64,000 bases of DNA from Leguminivora glycinivorella (taxonomy: Eukaryota; Arthropoda; Insecta; Lepidoptera; Tortricidae), in the NCBI RefSeq assembly GCF_023078275.1, contig NC_062971.1, forward strand, positions 18,724,001 to 18,788,000, in the 5' to 3' direction. The notes below the pieces were generated by a model. The model searched no databases, was not told where the DNA came from, and saw only the letters and a list, made by a program, of their open reading frames with translations. Shown here piece by piece: positions 33,210-44,339 of this stretch. The position numbers and the translations under genes are program-made. Every line of letters begins with the position of its first letter. Position 1 is the first letter of the stretch.

Positions 33210-36200
33210 TTAAAACATATGATCAAGGCAGGTGCCATAGACCTTTCCATAGACCGGTCACTAGCACACTAACATTTCAACCCAATAGCCCAGTATAATT
33301 TGTTTTATTATACTGTCCAGTATCTAAATAAGTACTTAACTGGAACAACGCAATTGGTATTAGTATTTATAAAACCGGCTATTCTCTAGAACACATTTAT
33401 CAAGTCGTATATATAAATACGACTCAATGGAGATCTATCTGTATTCCAATCCATCAAAGGATGCACTACCCATTATTATTATGACATATTGCTAACGATT
33501 ACAATCCTTGCGATCCCGCCGCCTCATAATTTATTCGCCATTCTGTGGAAGCCTTCCGTTTATGTAATCGATTAAAACAGGTTAAAGCGAAAGTGACGGT
33601 CGAGTAACGTATCGGCAATGCCATAAATAAGTGTCGCGTCGAGCCTTAAATGAGAGCTGCTAGGCCTGGGTATAGCGTCACTGAGTTTTGCCAGCATTAG
33701 GGAAATCCTGGGACCAACTTATCTCATTTATCTAGGTGCCTAAGAATTCCCAGTGGGGGTTTAGAGAGTATGACAGACTTGGAAGAGCGTTATCGTGTGT
33801 ACAACTGCCGAAAACGACGAAATGAACAAATGATTACTCGTGGTAATATTGGTCATCTACATAGCTAATACCGTTTTAAACTCCTAAAGGAAATGTCGCG
33901 TGTAGGTATCCTAACGTATAATTAACATAGCATCTACGAATATCATTGGTGGTTTAGCTGAATGCTATGGAAATGTAATCGAAGCAAATAGATCCTACTA
34001 TCTTACTAGTCTAGTAAATGTCTTGACTAAAATAGAGTTATTGAGTAAGGGTGACCTATACATTCTAGGCAATGCAAGTCGCAGCTAGGGTGTCATGTAC
34101 GTCGGTACTAAACTTCAAGTCAGACGAGCCAGCAAGCTCAACATTCTTCACGGCGGTATGCCCAGCCGTGTTAGGAGCAATTAACTTGTTACACCGATAT
34201 CTTCTAGACTTAGGTACCTGAATTGCTACTCTCATAGCCCGAGAGCACATCGCTTAGAGTGTGAACTCGGGATCCGTAGCAAGTACAATGTTATCAGGAA
34301 CCACACTTAAGCTGGTTCGTCGGAAGCAAAACGCTCGGCTAGTGTTTATAGCGTTTAATAACCCTGTGCAATAAAGACGACTAAGGTTTCTTTGCAGACA
34401 TGGCAGATTAATAACGTAACTCTTGCAATTTATTTTGACATCTTGAAGAGTATTGCGTAAGTAAAACCGAACAAATTAACAAACTAATTATGTGACAGCT
34501 GTATGTCAGTAGTAGTTATTGACTAACTACGGAATGGACATGATAGTAAATTGCAGTAGCCTGTCTCGAAGTAGTTTCTAAGCAGAAGGTACCTTTTGCT
34601 CACTAAAACAATACAATGTTGAGTATGCTGCTCACGTTTTGATTGGAATCCGAAGCCCGGCAGGAATTTGTGTTAAACAATCATATACATAATGTCGTAT
34701 AAAAACAGTTAAAAATATGAACCCACGCCAACCTACGTAACAAGTTTACCTAGATGTTGCTGAACCAATATATAAGAAATATTTGACAACAGTACCATTA
34801 TTTGTCACTGCTTCGCAATCGGCTTTATGTCTCAGATTAGAGACGACTAAAAGAGAAGGATGTCGAATCTACATCAAGGATAGGTCACTAAAGGTTCTAA
34901 AATAAAGCTGTCGAAGATGCCATTTCCTACAATACTGTAAGTACTTTGATTGTTGCTGGGAAATTACTCATCACATTTTGTCCATTATTTCCTTCAAAAT
35001 CTTTTGTAAAAGTGGTTTTATACACTTGATTTAAGAATCTACAAAAATTTTTAGGTAAAAATATACCTTCGCAGATTAGCATTATCATGTTATATCCAAT
35101 CATGCAGTAACCACCGGCGCACTAAGTACAAACACATGTATGACCGTAGTTAGTTTATCAAAACCGCAATGAAATATCTCCCCATCATTAGTCAAGCCAA
35201 CAAACCGGCGCGATCACGAATTTATTAATGCAGTTGACAATAACTCGCAACCACAACAAATGATTTACAAGCACCATAAGTAACGCTGCGGAAGTGATAC
35301 GTGTTCGATTGATGCCGGGTTAATGGTTGCACCGATCATTAATAATGTATGTGTATAGGATGTGTTAACACTGGTGCCAGAGGCAAGGTATTGTTGGAAA
35401 AAAAATGTGCACGATCAGTGCGAACTGTAACGCGTTAAGTTGTTAATGAGTAGCTATGAATGTCTCTATTTATCAACATAGCTATTAAGACCGACTTAAC
35501 GGTCTACTAAATCAGAAATTAACCCTTTGTCTGATACAAATACAAGAACAAAATATTGTGTTATAATTTGATTTAAGTGACTCTAAAGTTAACTTGTTAT
35601 TTTTTTGTAAGCGAGGTGTCAATTTGAGTGGCATTTGGCTGATAATTACTTATTAGTTTACAACATATTTCTATCCAAGTTTAGCAAGAGATAAATAACA
35701 GAGGAAAATGTTTACGAGGAAACTTCGTAGTGCTATTATATCGTATGAACTAAGAATATTTTTTATGCGTAAAAGATCGCGCTGCTTATAAATGAGGGGC
35801 ACATTTGTCCCGATCCCTAAGCAATGGAAATGCTTACTTGTACATTTTTCATCGTCTCAGCTTTCAAATGTCATATTTCCCTCAGATTCCATACAGCACG
35901 GCCCACAGGCTAAGCAATAACATAAACATCAAAGATGTATCTTGTCGCGTGTACGTCATAAACAGCACGCGGGGGGCTCGATAAGGATTTGCATTTCGCT
36001 AGTCTGTGGTCCTGATGGAGTGTAGTGCTGAGGACATGTTTGAGTGACACAGCTTAAATTAGTAAGTTTTAGCGTCTTTGTTTGGTAGGCGACAGAAATG
36101 TCCGCTGTGAGGACACTAACAAGCCTGGCAACAAAACGTGTACTTAAATTTCTTATGTTCAGTTTTGGTTTATCTCAGGATACACAGTGCTAGTGTCTCT

Positions 36201-36470
36201 TTCTTTTTCCTGACGTTCAAAAACAATGATTGAGCATTAAACAGAATTTAAAAGTGCTTAAATACCCACACGAGTTTACGCCAGTTGTCTCGATCCTGTG
36301 TCATCTCCCGCCAGTTGGCAGCTTGGTATACTATTACTAAACAAATTTAAAACGGAAACAAGATGTGTATTTAATTTACATGAAAACTTAGAAAAATGGT
36401 CTAACTCCATGCAAGCAAGGTAGTTAAAGTAAATCTGTCCAATTGACAGAGGACAATGTCAAGAGCGACC
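33210..36470. other. No gene recognised, apart from a weak E1-like stretch at 34065-34250
   Basis: AT-rich sequence with no repeat family recognised. The 61-codon minus-strand frame at 34065-34250 contains 'NTAGHTAVKNVELAG', which loosely resembles the adenylation-domain N terminus of ubiquitin/SUMO E1 enzymes (N-G-x-G-x(4)-K-N-x2-L-A-G). The glycine pattern is damaged and a stop lies directly upstream, so at best it is a pseudogene scrap. Confidence 0.25.
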
Positions 36471-36471
36471 G

Positions 36472-36653
36472 ATAGAGCACCGGGAAACGGGCGCCATTAC
36501 TGTCGCGCGCTCCAGAGATAATCCCGCGCGGTTATTATTCAAGTAGGTAGCGAGGCTATAAGGCGAAATGTGCTTACTCTGTCTAGCTACCATGAGCTGT
36601 CACATAGAGCACCGGGAAACGGGCGCCATTTGTCGCGCGCTCCAGAGATAATC
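36472..36653 (+). repeat. 52-bp direct repeat of a CpG-rich segment
   Basis: The block 'atagagcaccgggaaacggg', then 'cgccatt...gtcgcgcgctcc' and 'agagataatc', occurs at 36472-36523 and 36604-36653. The copies are identical except for a 3-base 'act' and are separated by 80 unrelated bases. Such near-identity suggests a recent duplication or two insertions of one small element. Confidence 0.8.
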
Positions 36654-36659
36654 TACCTA

Positions 36660-38905
36660 TAGTAATGTACTAACATTACTCGATAGCGTGAATGTCAAGG
36701 AAAATGTATGTAATTTTGGGTCTTCGTCCATACAATGAATACAATTTTCCGCGACGACAAAACTAAACTTTAGTTCTGAACTAGCCATTATCCCTTAAAA
36801 GGAAACATTAAAATTAAAACAATAAGATTTCAAAGTAACATCAAAAGAAACAATTTAATCATTTATCTGAGGGAGCGAGCTTTGCTCGGAAAACATCAAA
36901 ACTAAGAGGTGCTAGAAATTAAACCTAACTATTGTAGATCGATCTCTTCAAAATATATAAATATTAGATACACGCATTGTACAAGAATTCCTCGTTGAAA
37001 TGTCATAATATGAAAAAAAACTGCACGCCCCTTATCGTGAGAATTCCTGAACTTTTTCCGCCTTAAGATATACCTGTAAGGAAATTATTCACGAGATAGT
37101 TCGCCTAAAGGCTTGTGCACACCTATGCAACCGTGTTCAGCAATTATTGCTGCACGAATTCCCTGCGCGTAATCGATTTCACTTTAAGGGGTGTTCACAT
37201 AGTAAGAATACCTCAGGTACCGATCAATTTCTATGCAAGTTGCAGGATCACAAAAGCAGCAGTTTCATATTAACAAAAGAATTCAAGACCAAAAGGAAAT
37301 TTTAAGGAACTGTTACAAACAGGTTTAATAATTACTATTGCAAAGATTAGATTTAGAACTGTAAGACGAACTGAAATAAGTCGCTCCATAGCCTCAATAT
37401 TATGGAAATAAACAGTCCAGTTTATCTATGCATTGAAAACCCACTATGCCCAGTGACACATGTTAGCTTAGCTCCCGAAGTCAACGCCGCACGGTAATGC
37501 TAATCTTCCGTAACTGATGGCAGCTTTCGTCGGTAGCACTAGCGCTTATTCCTAATGGGATTTGGGTACGAGGAAGTTCTTGTTACCACTGATATATGGC
37601 TCGGCAAAGGTTCGTCCATAAAAGCTTCTAATCCTAGAAAAGATTACCTTAAGTCCCGTTTAAAGTACTCTCCACCTTTAACCGCCTAAAATGCAAGCCA
37701 TAGTTAGATTTAAATTTTTACAGAAGATACAAGCAATAAATTAATCAACACAACACATTTTTTACAGAAGTTAATAAGTGAGACATATTTTAAATAATTG
37801 AAAAAGTTCGGTTCTAAACTCACTTTTATAGTCATACCTGTCATTGGGATTGAAATTCGAAACATGTCGCCAATAGCGATACAATAAACGTGAATGAAGC
37901 CGTGCTTGTTCATTTATTTCACAAGTTTTTATACATGAGTTTTTATTCGAAATTATAACATCGCGATCAATCTTTTTGCTGGCAAACAAACCTATTACAT
38001 TGTATTAGACTTTAAAATGCCTATTTTAATACAGTGTATTTCGACCTAACAACCTCATCGATGCAGCGTCGCCATCGTAAAGCTGGGTTCACATAACCCC
38101 ATTACGGCACGACATAAGGTGTGATCACATGCATTATCCGTAATATTTCCTGGCGTTTAACCTCCTTTCGTGCTCGTTTGGCTAAACCGAGCGATATGCC
38201 GTCGCAAATATTGTTTAATGAGACAGGTGTTTAGTTATAATAGATTTTCTAGATTTTTCCGACTTTCTTCATTTAATTTCAGGTTAGAACATGTTTTAGA
38301 AATTTGTAAAATATGAACTTACCAAAAAATTCATTACTAAGTACATGAACTGCGTGATCTTACCTGAAAACAAAATAGATAAATTGAATATAATTAATTA
38401 TCTACAACAAATCCAAGAGATAAAACTACTATACATAGCTTATCTTATAATTAATGGATAAGACCTACACCATCTTAACGTTTCGAACCCTTGATTCTTT
38501 GTATAAAATTAGTTGAGTACATTATTTATAATGTAATATCTCTTCAGAAATCAGTTGACCACGAACCCTGTAAAGTTTCGTTTAAAACGCCGAAAGACGT
38601 ATTTACTTATATACTTATTCAGAATAAGACCGCTTCCATAGTTTAGTTTCATGAGTAATTAATTATACATAGTTTATGGAATCCAATAGCTTTCCTCAAT
38701 AGTAAATTGGCTCTGCTATCGTTTTTCAACAAAATTAAAAATATCGTATGTGTTTATGATAAAGTAGGCACAAGCATTTATAGGGCCAAGACGATAGCGG
38801 TGCGCGCACGCACGAGCTGATGAAGATTTCGCGTTGTCGATCCCGCTAAGCGACGCCCCGTGTAAGAATTTCAGCCATACTAACTGTAAGCCGTAATTAC
38901 ATTTT
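36660..38905. other. No gene recognised
   Basis: AT-rich. The two overlapping minus-strand frames at 37710-37989 show no domain. The GC patch at 38790-38870 is part of a 79-codon minus-strand frame without recognisable content. Confidence 0.35.
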
Positions 38906-38909
38906 ACGT

Positions 38910-38946
38910 TTATACTAGCGAGCCGCCCCGGCCTCGCACGGGGAGT
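38910..38946 (+). repeat. Short fragment of a 'ccgccccggcctcgcacggg' repeat
   Basis: The string 'actagcgagccgccccggcc', followed by 'tcgcacgggg', matches a motif I know as extremely common in lepidopteran intergenic DNA. Only this short piece is seen. Confidence 0.4.
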
Positions 38947-39044
38947 AAAGCACAAAAATCGGTATAGTAAGTGCGGTTACACAGTCGAAACTGGTAAGGT
39001 CTCTGTACTTTATTCATTTATTTTATCAAAGGTTAACTTTTAAG

Positions 39045-39115
39045 GGTTCCGTACCACAAATGTACAAAAGGAACCCTTATGGTGCAACTCTGTCCGTCTG
39101 TCTCTCTGTTTCGTA
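39045..39115. repeat. Fragment of an 'agggttccgta' repeat with inverted ends
   Basis: 'aagggttccgtacc' and 'ggaaccctt' form an inverted pair, followed by 'ctctgtccgtctgtctctct'. This is the common start of a lepidopteran repeat that continues into a CTGT microsatellite. It is truncated here. Confidence 0.5.
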
Positions 39116-39193
39116 ATTTTAAAATCAACGCTAGCAGGTGAAGTAACTAAGGCATAATAAATTGAACAAAATGTGTTTCAAATATGTCAATTA

Positions 39194-39311
39194 GGCCCAC
39201 TTGCACCAACCATTTAACTCAGGGTTAGTGGGCTGTCATCTATCAAATTCCATATAAAATGGTGGGTTAAACCTCGGGTTAACCCTCCATTTTCGTTCGT
39301 GCAAGTGGCCC
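39194..39311. mobile_element. PIF/Harbinger-like MITE (118 bp), TTA target duplication
   Basis: The ends GGCCCACTTGCACC and GTGCAAGTGGCCC are inverted repeats with TTA on both sides (39191-39193, 39312-39314). A 3-bp TWA duplication with a GG(C)-start fits PIF/Harbinger. The inside holds a second inverted pair around 'ctcagggttag' and 'cgggttaaccc'. Confidence 0.75.
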
Positions 39312-39319
39312 TTATAGGT

Positions 39320-41790
39320 TTACTTAACTATAAAGTAGATACCTATCACCAACGTGCTAAAGTATTGGAAACGGATATACATTAAGATATCTTATTTTGA
39401 ATTAATGATTGTGCCATACATCCTCTCATTTACCTCAGAATGAGCTGGATATCTCAAATTAAAATAGACTAATACAAAACCATAATTTTAATTAACTTCT
39501 ATGAAATAGTTATATCAAGTGTAGCAAGGAACTGTAAACGGAAGTAAGTCTTTATATCTAAGAGTGATACTCGGCACGCAGATGATTCGATGAAGCGTAA
39601 TGAGAGATCGCATCATTATTAACATACGTGTTCCGGAAAGACTTGATTTTCTGTCGGCAATAGCTGTTGTACAAACCATAATTAAATCTATAAGTGCATA
39701 GATAACTATTAAAATATGATTTGGACGATACCTCTCATTACAGATTCCAAATGTCAGGATAAGGCAACTCTTATACTTTCGTCAAAACATTTAATTCGCC
39801 TTACGCCTTACGTTTAATGAGAGGAGCGCAACCATGTCAATTAGTTGATGAATTCGCATCACGTGCATGCTTGCTCGGATTCTTATTTTCAATGCCCGTG
39901 CCACGTCTTTACAAAAGTTATATAAGTAAATGGCAACGTCAAAACTGACGTTTCTGCTGGTATAAACTATTGTATTAAAACTGACACATGTATAACGAAT
40001 ATATACTACAATTAAAATTGCAGTCACAATAAGCCTGCTTTGACCCTTGTTTCAACTTGTTTAGTAGTCGTCTATTTCTTAGGGTACTGTTATTGCAAAG
40101 ACACTGTACATCTAGTTCTTAGATTATCTTAGTACGTAATAACAACATGATCTTCCGCTCACACTTAGTACAGTGGGAAAGGTAAAATAAAGTCTACTTT
40201 TATGGTTACATTCCGTTTTAGATTAACAATTAAGATTGAGTGTTCTGCAGAAAAAAAAACTTTTTTGCGATCCTGAGAGTGTAACATTTTCTTGAGGTGA
40301 TAAGTAAGCGAATTTTAACTATGAAATCTACGTACATAATCTGACAATTTATGCTTATCTCCTTTGAAAATATTTCTTACATATAAAACAATACAATCAT
40401 GGCTAAAGCTAAAACATATCTACAGAAGTTATTCAGTGTCTTCCTTTTGAGTTGGGCTTGCTGTCAGCATCAGCCCAATTCAGATTAAACAAAAACTGCA
40501 CGAATTCATGTTTACTTACAAATCTAGCAATGTGTTCGTCATATAGTGTAATGTAGGGGTATGTGAAGGGTATCACACAAGTTGTACAATCATATTCAAT
40601 TTACTTATTTTCATTAAAAACAAGTAAACATTTTGTGAAATCGTATTAAAATAAATTTATGAGATGGAATTATTCACGTACTCGTACGAGTGTACAGCGT
40701 CCGCGCATTGCGTATCTAATTAATTTCTGCGGGTAGACGTCTGTCCGTTACCGCTACACCGGGCGTTATTAATGGCGTCCATTGTGGGGTCAGCTTCTAA
40801 TACAGAGTTTACTCTTTCTTACTATACTCTATAGTTTAAGGTACTTAAAAAAAATGTACATTTTCGGGTAAATCAAGAGGACCTGCCACTGAGAAACCTG
40901 AATTTAGTTAGCCTTCTTATTTGGTTGTGTAATGTTTTTATTTACGCTCAAGTGGCTTAATAAGGTAGATTTTGTTTACATTTATGTATATACCTAATAT
41001 ATTAATAAATGTATGTATCAATAAAACATTTGAAGAGACTGAAAGACAAGACACGACCATAAACAACGAAATAATATAAGAAATAATAATAAGGTAAGGT
41101 GAAATTCTATCTCGTAAATTGATCAATCCAAAGTATAATAAAATTGGTCACATTTGTGTTTTTATAACTTAAATAATCAAAAAACGACATAGTACACAAA
41201 TTCAATCGATGGACGACGGTTCTACAGTAGAAAACCACTTTATATTCTTTGTTTAATAGCTAAGACCGTATGTTACAACTCGTCTTTTAAAAAAGTCGTA
41301 ACTATGAAATTTGACAAGTTACAAAATTATTATTAAATACCAATTATAAAGTGTTCATACGTTAATTAAACGACCCTTATGTCTTTTGGAATGAAAGTAA
41401 AAATGACCGAGAAGTTAAGAATTTTCAATAGACTCTACTGTGGCACTCACAGCACAACACAGCACGTCTTTTTGTCGGAGCGGGTAATTCATATAATCAG
41501 CGAGGGCGGGCCGCCTACTGGACGCGGCCGGTATCGTGCGTGATCCGTGGATAAAATACAGTTACTCATCAAAGTAGACTCTATGTGTGAATTGCTAATT
41601 TAGTCAGCTTATTTAGAAACTGAGGAATTCGCACGAAGATTTTCAAAACTATTAAAATACATGTATTCGTCGAGTTCAAAACATATGCACATGGTTTTTA
41701 TTTAATTTATTTTGTAATTTTTAAAACTATTGTTTCGGTGAAGGAAACCTGTAACATCTGCGAAGAAGTTAAAATATTTACTATGTGAAG
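39320..41790. other. No gene recognised
   Basis: AT-rich with no feature that can be supported. The 78-codon minus-strand frame at 39791-40027 has no known domain. Confidence 0.35.
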
Positions 41791-41792
41791 TC

Positions 41793-41890
41793 TTCAATTC
41801 GCATTGGGCTAGCGTCGGTACTAAGCCAGGGCCTCTCATGCATGAGAGGCCCATGCCCAGTAGTGGGACGTGTAATGAATAAAGGCTAAA
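41793..41890 (+). mobile_element. 5'-truncated LINE 3' end (RTE-like)
   Basis: The order 'aattcgcattgggctagcgt', 'agccagggcctctcatgcat', 'gagaggcccatgcccagtag', 'tgggacgtgtaatgaataaa' matches the 3' terminus of a lepidopteran RTE-type family that I recognise. Only the last hundred bases remain, as is usual for truncated copies. No tail repeat or target duplication was identified. Confidence 0.65.
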
Positions 41891-41894
41891 TTAT

Positions 41895-42820
41895 TATATT
41901 ACGAGTATATAAAAACTATAGAATAAAATATGCTATAGGTACAGCTTGTTTATCAGATATCAGGTACATAAATGTAGAAAATTACTCATATTTTACAAGG
42001 ACATTAACTTACAATAAAAAAAAGCAATAACTTGAGTGTAATGGCTGATATAAATTATAAATCAATAGGAACGCACAAAACAACGAGACCTTTTACAGCC
42101 GGATTCCTGTTCATTAATTATCAGATTAGCCATAAAATAAAGGTTACATTGTATGTTTCACGCGCTATTTAAAATCCTAAATAGCAAATTAAGTATGTTT
42201 GAACAGTGTATGGTAGATGATTGAGCAAGGTAGCAAAAACGAAATTTTTTTTAGTAAGATTAGGTGGCATTGCAAATAGTTTATTAAAATTCCACGCAAC
42301 TTGATAAAACAATATAATATGCAATACTGTAAAACGCAAAGCTGAATCTAAACAGCACATTTTTTTTGTACACACATGGTATCAGGTGTCAGATCAGCCT
42401 GCTGAAACTTGCGACTGTTCAGAATACTCAGCCCCTCGGAAATTGAGCAACAGAGCCAAAACTTTGGTACTATGGCTAGTATGGCTATGGTTCGCATAAG
42501 CGCTGGCACCTTGTTCCTCACTTTATACAATACACCGGGCTATCAGAATTGACAATTCAATTAGGTGTATAATAATATTCTAAGCACTGTGAACAAATGT
42601 TCAACGATAAGGTTTCCAAAAAAACCTATTACATACTGTAAATTTTTTGCTATCCTTACAAAGAGATTTGATTGGTCGAATAGTATATATGCAAATGCTT
42701 ATGATTGATGTGAATGTGTAGTCAAAGAAGCATAGATAACGATAGTGCTGCTAATATACACCGTGAGAAAACGATCTCACGAACTAGCGGCTTTCTTGTC
42801 TTTCTAGCGCTGTCCCATTA
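41895..42820. other. No gene recognised
   Basis: Two overlapping minus-strand frames (42169-42530) show no domain. No repeat family recognised. Confidence 0.3.
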
Positions 42821-42825
42821 ATTTG

Positions 42826-42912
42826 CTATTTATTTATTTAATCAAAAAGTAACACAGCATTATAGTTTACACTAATGCGCTGTGAAACTACAAAATACAA
42901 AACAAGACACAA
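42826..42912 (-). mobile_element. LINE 3'-end fragment with (TAAA)n tail
   Basis: Read on the minus strand, 'gtttcacagcgcattagtgt', then 'aaactataatgctgtgttac', is followed by 'aaataaataaata'. The same tail family is at 59640-59724 ('cactgtgaaac'). It is a severely 5'-truncated retroposed copy. Confidence 0.55.
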
Positions 42913-42919
42913 ACGATAA

Positions 42920-43465
42920 ATAATAAAAAAAAAAACAAATTAAACATTAGATTTGGGCGACGACGTAACGGCGTAGGATTAGGGGGTAGGCTATGACGTC
43001 ATATTTTGCTAAATCACTAAAGGAGCATTCAGATTAGGTATTAGGTGTCTGGACGAATGAGCCTACAAGTTATCAGTTATTCTCAAAAAGGATCAATGAA
43101 TACATGAATTAATTTATTTGTCAATAGTGGGTTTACAAAATGCTCTGAAAACTATTTAAAATATAGATAAGTAACTTCTACAGATCTCCACATAGTGCCA
43201 ACAGACTAAAGGTGAATAACTGACAAGCCGATATTATCAGTGAACTAAAAACATTTGTGGGGCCCTGAACGAACACGCGTTGATGTCTAAAACACACAAC
43301 TTTGTACTTACTCGTAAAGACGTGTCTTTTAAATGCAGATGCTTGCTTACTGTTAAACCACCAAGAAACTATTTTAAGACTTATTTTTTGAGGAGTGGAA
43401 GTAAAATTGTAAATTCAATACTAAATATTAACTAGGTAAAAAGTCTCAAACTGCGTTAGTTAAAA
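42920..43465. other. No gene recognised
   Basis: A short GC-richer patch at 42955-43000 and AT-rich sequence; nothing supported. Confidence 0.3.
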
Positions 43466-43544
43466 TAAATAAATAAATAAATAAATAAAATATTGGGGAC
43501 ACCTTACACAGATCAACTTAGGCGGCTTGTACTATGGGTGCTAA
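43465..43544 (-). mobile_element. LINE or SINE 3'-end fragment with (AAAT)n tail
   Basis: 'aaataaataaataaataaat' is followed by 'attggggacaccttacacag', then 'atcaactta' and 'cttgtactatgggtgctaa'. I recognise this text from a common lepidopteran repeat that normally continues further. Here it is cut exactly where the next TIR element begins (43545). Confidence 0.6.
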
Positions 43545-44335
43545 GATCGAAGAATCCGGCAGAACACGAGATTCCTAGGCATATCGTGAAACGCCGCCAA
43601 ATCATGAATTGCCTAAAAGTTGGCCAGGCATATCACGATATGCCTGATAAACAATGCGGCAGATCGATTAGAGCAACGCATTCGTCGATATTCCTAGCTC
43701 TATAGCGGGCACTTCGTAGAATAGTTTCTTTCTTGGCTATTGGTGGCGCTCCGTATGCAGCGTTTGCTATGGCGGTGTTTGTTTACCGAGTGAAAGATGT
43801 CGGCGCCTCAACAAAACGATTTTAGCACCGAAAATAGTGTCATTGTGGAAAATAGAAGTGCAAAAGAAGCTTTTGAGCATCAGCTCCATTCATTTTATGT
43901 GAGTCACAAGGATTCTGTGCACAATGTCAAAAAACCTTGGACGTCTGCCCGTGTTTTAGAGGTTAGTATTTTGTTGTAAATTTCATTTGTAAAATACAAA
44001 TTATATAATTAAATATAGTACTTATTACGTTTAATGCATTTTTACTTCAATTTTGGACACCCTACTTAAGTATTGAACGATATGGCGGCGTATCTGATAT
44101 GCCTAGGAATCACATGATCTGCTTCAATGCCACTTGCGGGCTTTACTTGGTGAAATCATGAAATGGCGGCGTTTCATGATATGTCTAGGAATTTCATGAT
44201 CTGCTTGAACGTCACTGGGCAAATCGTTAAACGGTGAGTTTTGAACGATATGGCGAATGTTACTAAGCCAAATCATGATTTGGCGGCGTTTCACGATATG
44301 CCTAGGAATCTCGTGTTCTGCCGAATTCTTCGATC
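43545..44335. mobile_element. 791-bp TIR element with 70-bp inverted ends and an exon-like cargo
   Basis: Positions 43545-43614 and the reverse complement of 44266-44335 are nearly identical: GATCGAAGAAT(C/T)CGGCAGAA..., then CACGAGATTCCTAGGCATAT and CGTGAAACGCCGCCAAATCA. The right half holds two or three further diverged copies of the terminal motif (44075-44125, 44150-44205, 44235-44265), and the left half holds one (43620-43660). No transposase is present. The target duplication is unclear; AT at 43546-43547 and 44333-44334 is one option. The cargo is the open exon at 43797-43961. It inserted into, or beside, the retroposed tail at 43465. Confidence 0.8.
43797..43961 (+). CDS. Exon-like open frame carried by the TIR element, unknown function
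   Basis: The ATG lies in good context (gtgaaagATGTC) and opens a 55-codon frame, MSAPQQNDFSTENSVIVENR..., with 'EAFEHQLHSFYVSHKDSVHN' in the middle. The frame ends at a consensus-like donor, GAG|GTTAGT, in phase 0. Read through, it stops six codons later. Just upstream (43740-43775) is 'ggtggcgctccg...tatggcggtg', a promoter-like GGCGC/ATGGCGG patch. The protein is not one I recognise. It could be the first exon of the element's own gene or a captured host exon. No acceptor partner is evident before the right TIR. Confidence 0.45.
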
Positions 44336-44339
44336 TGCC

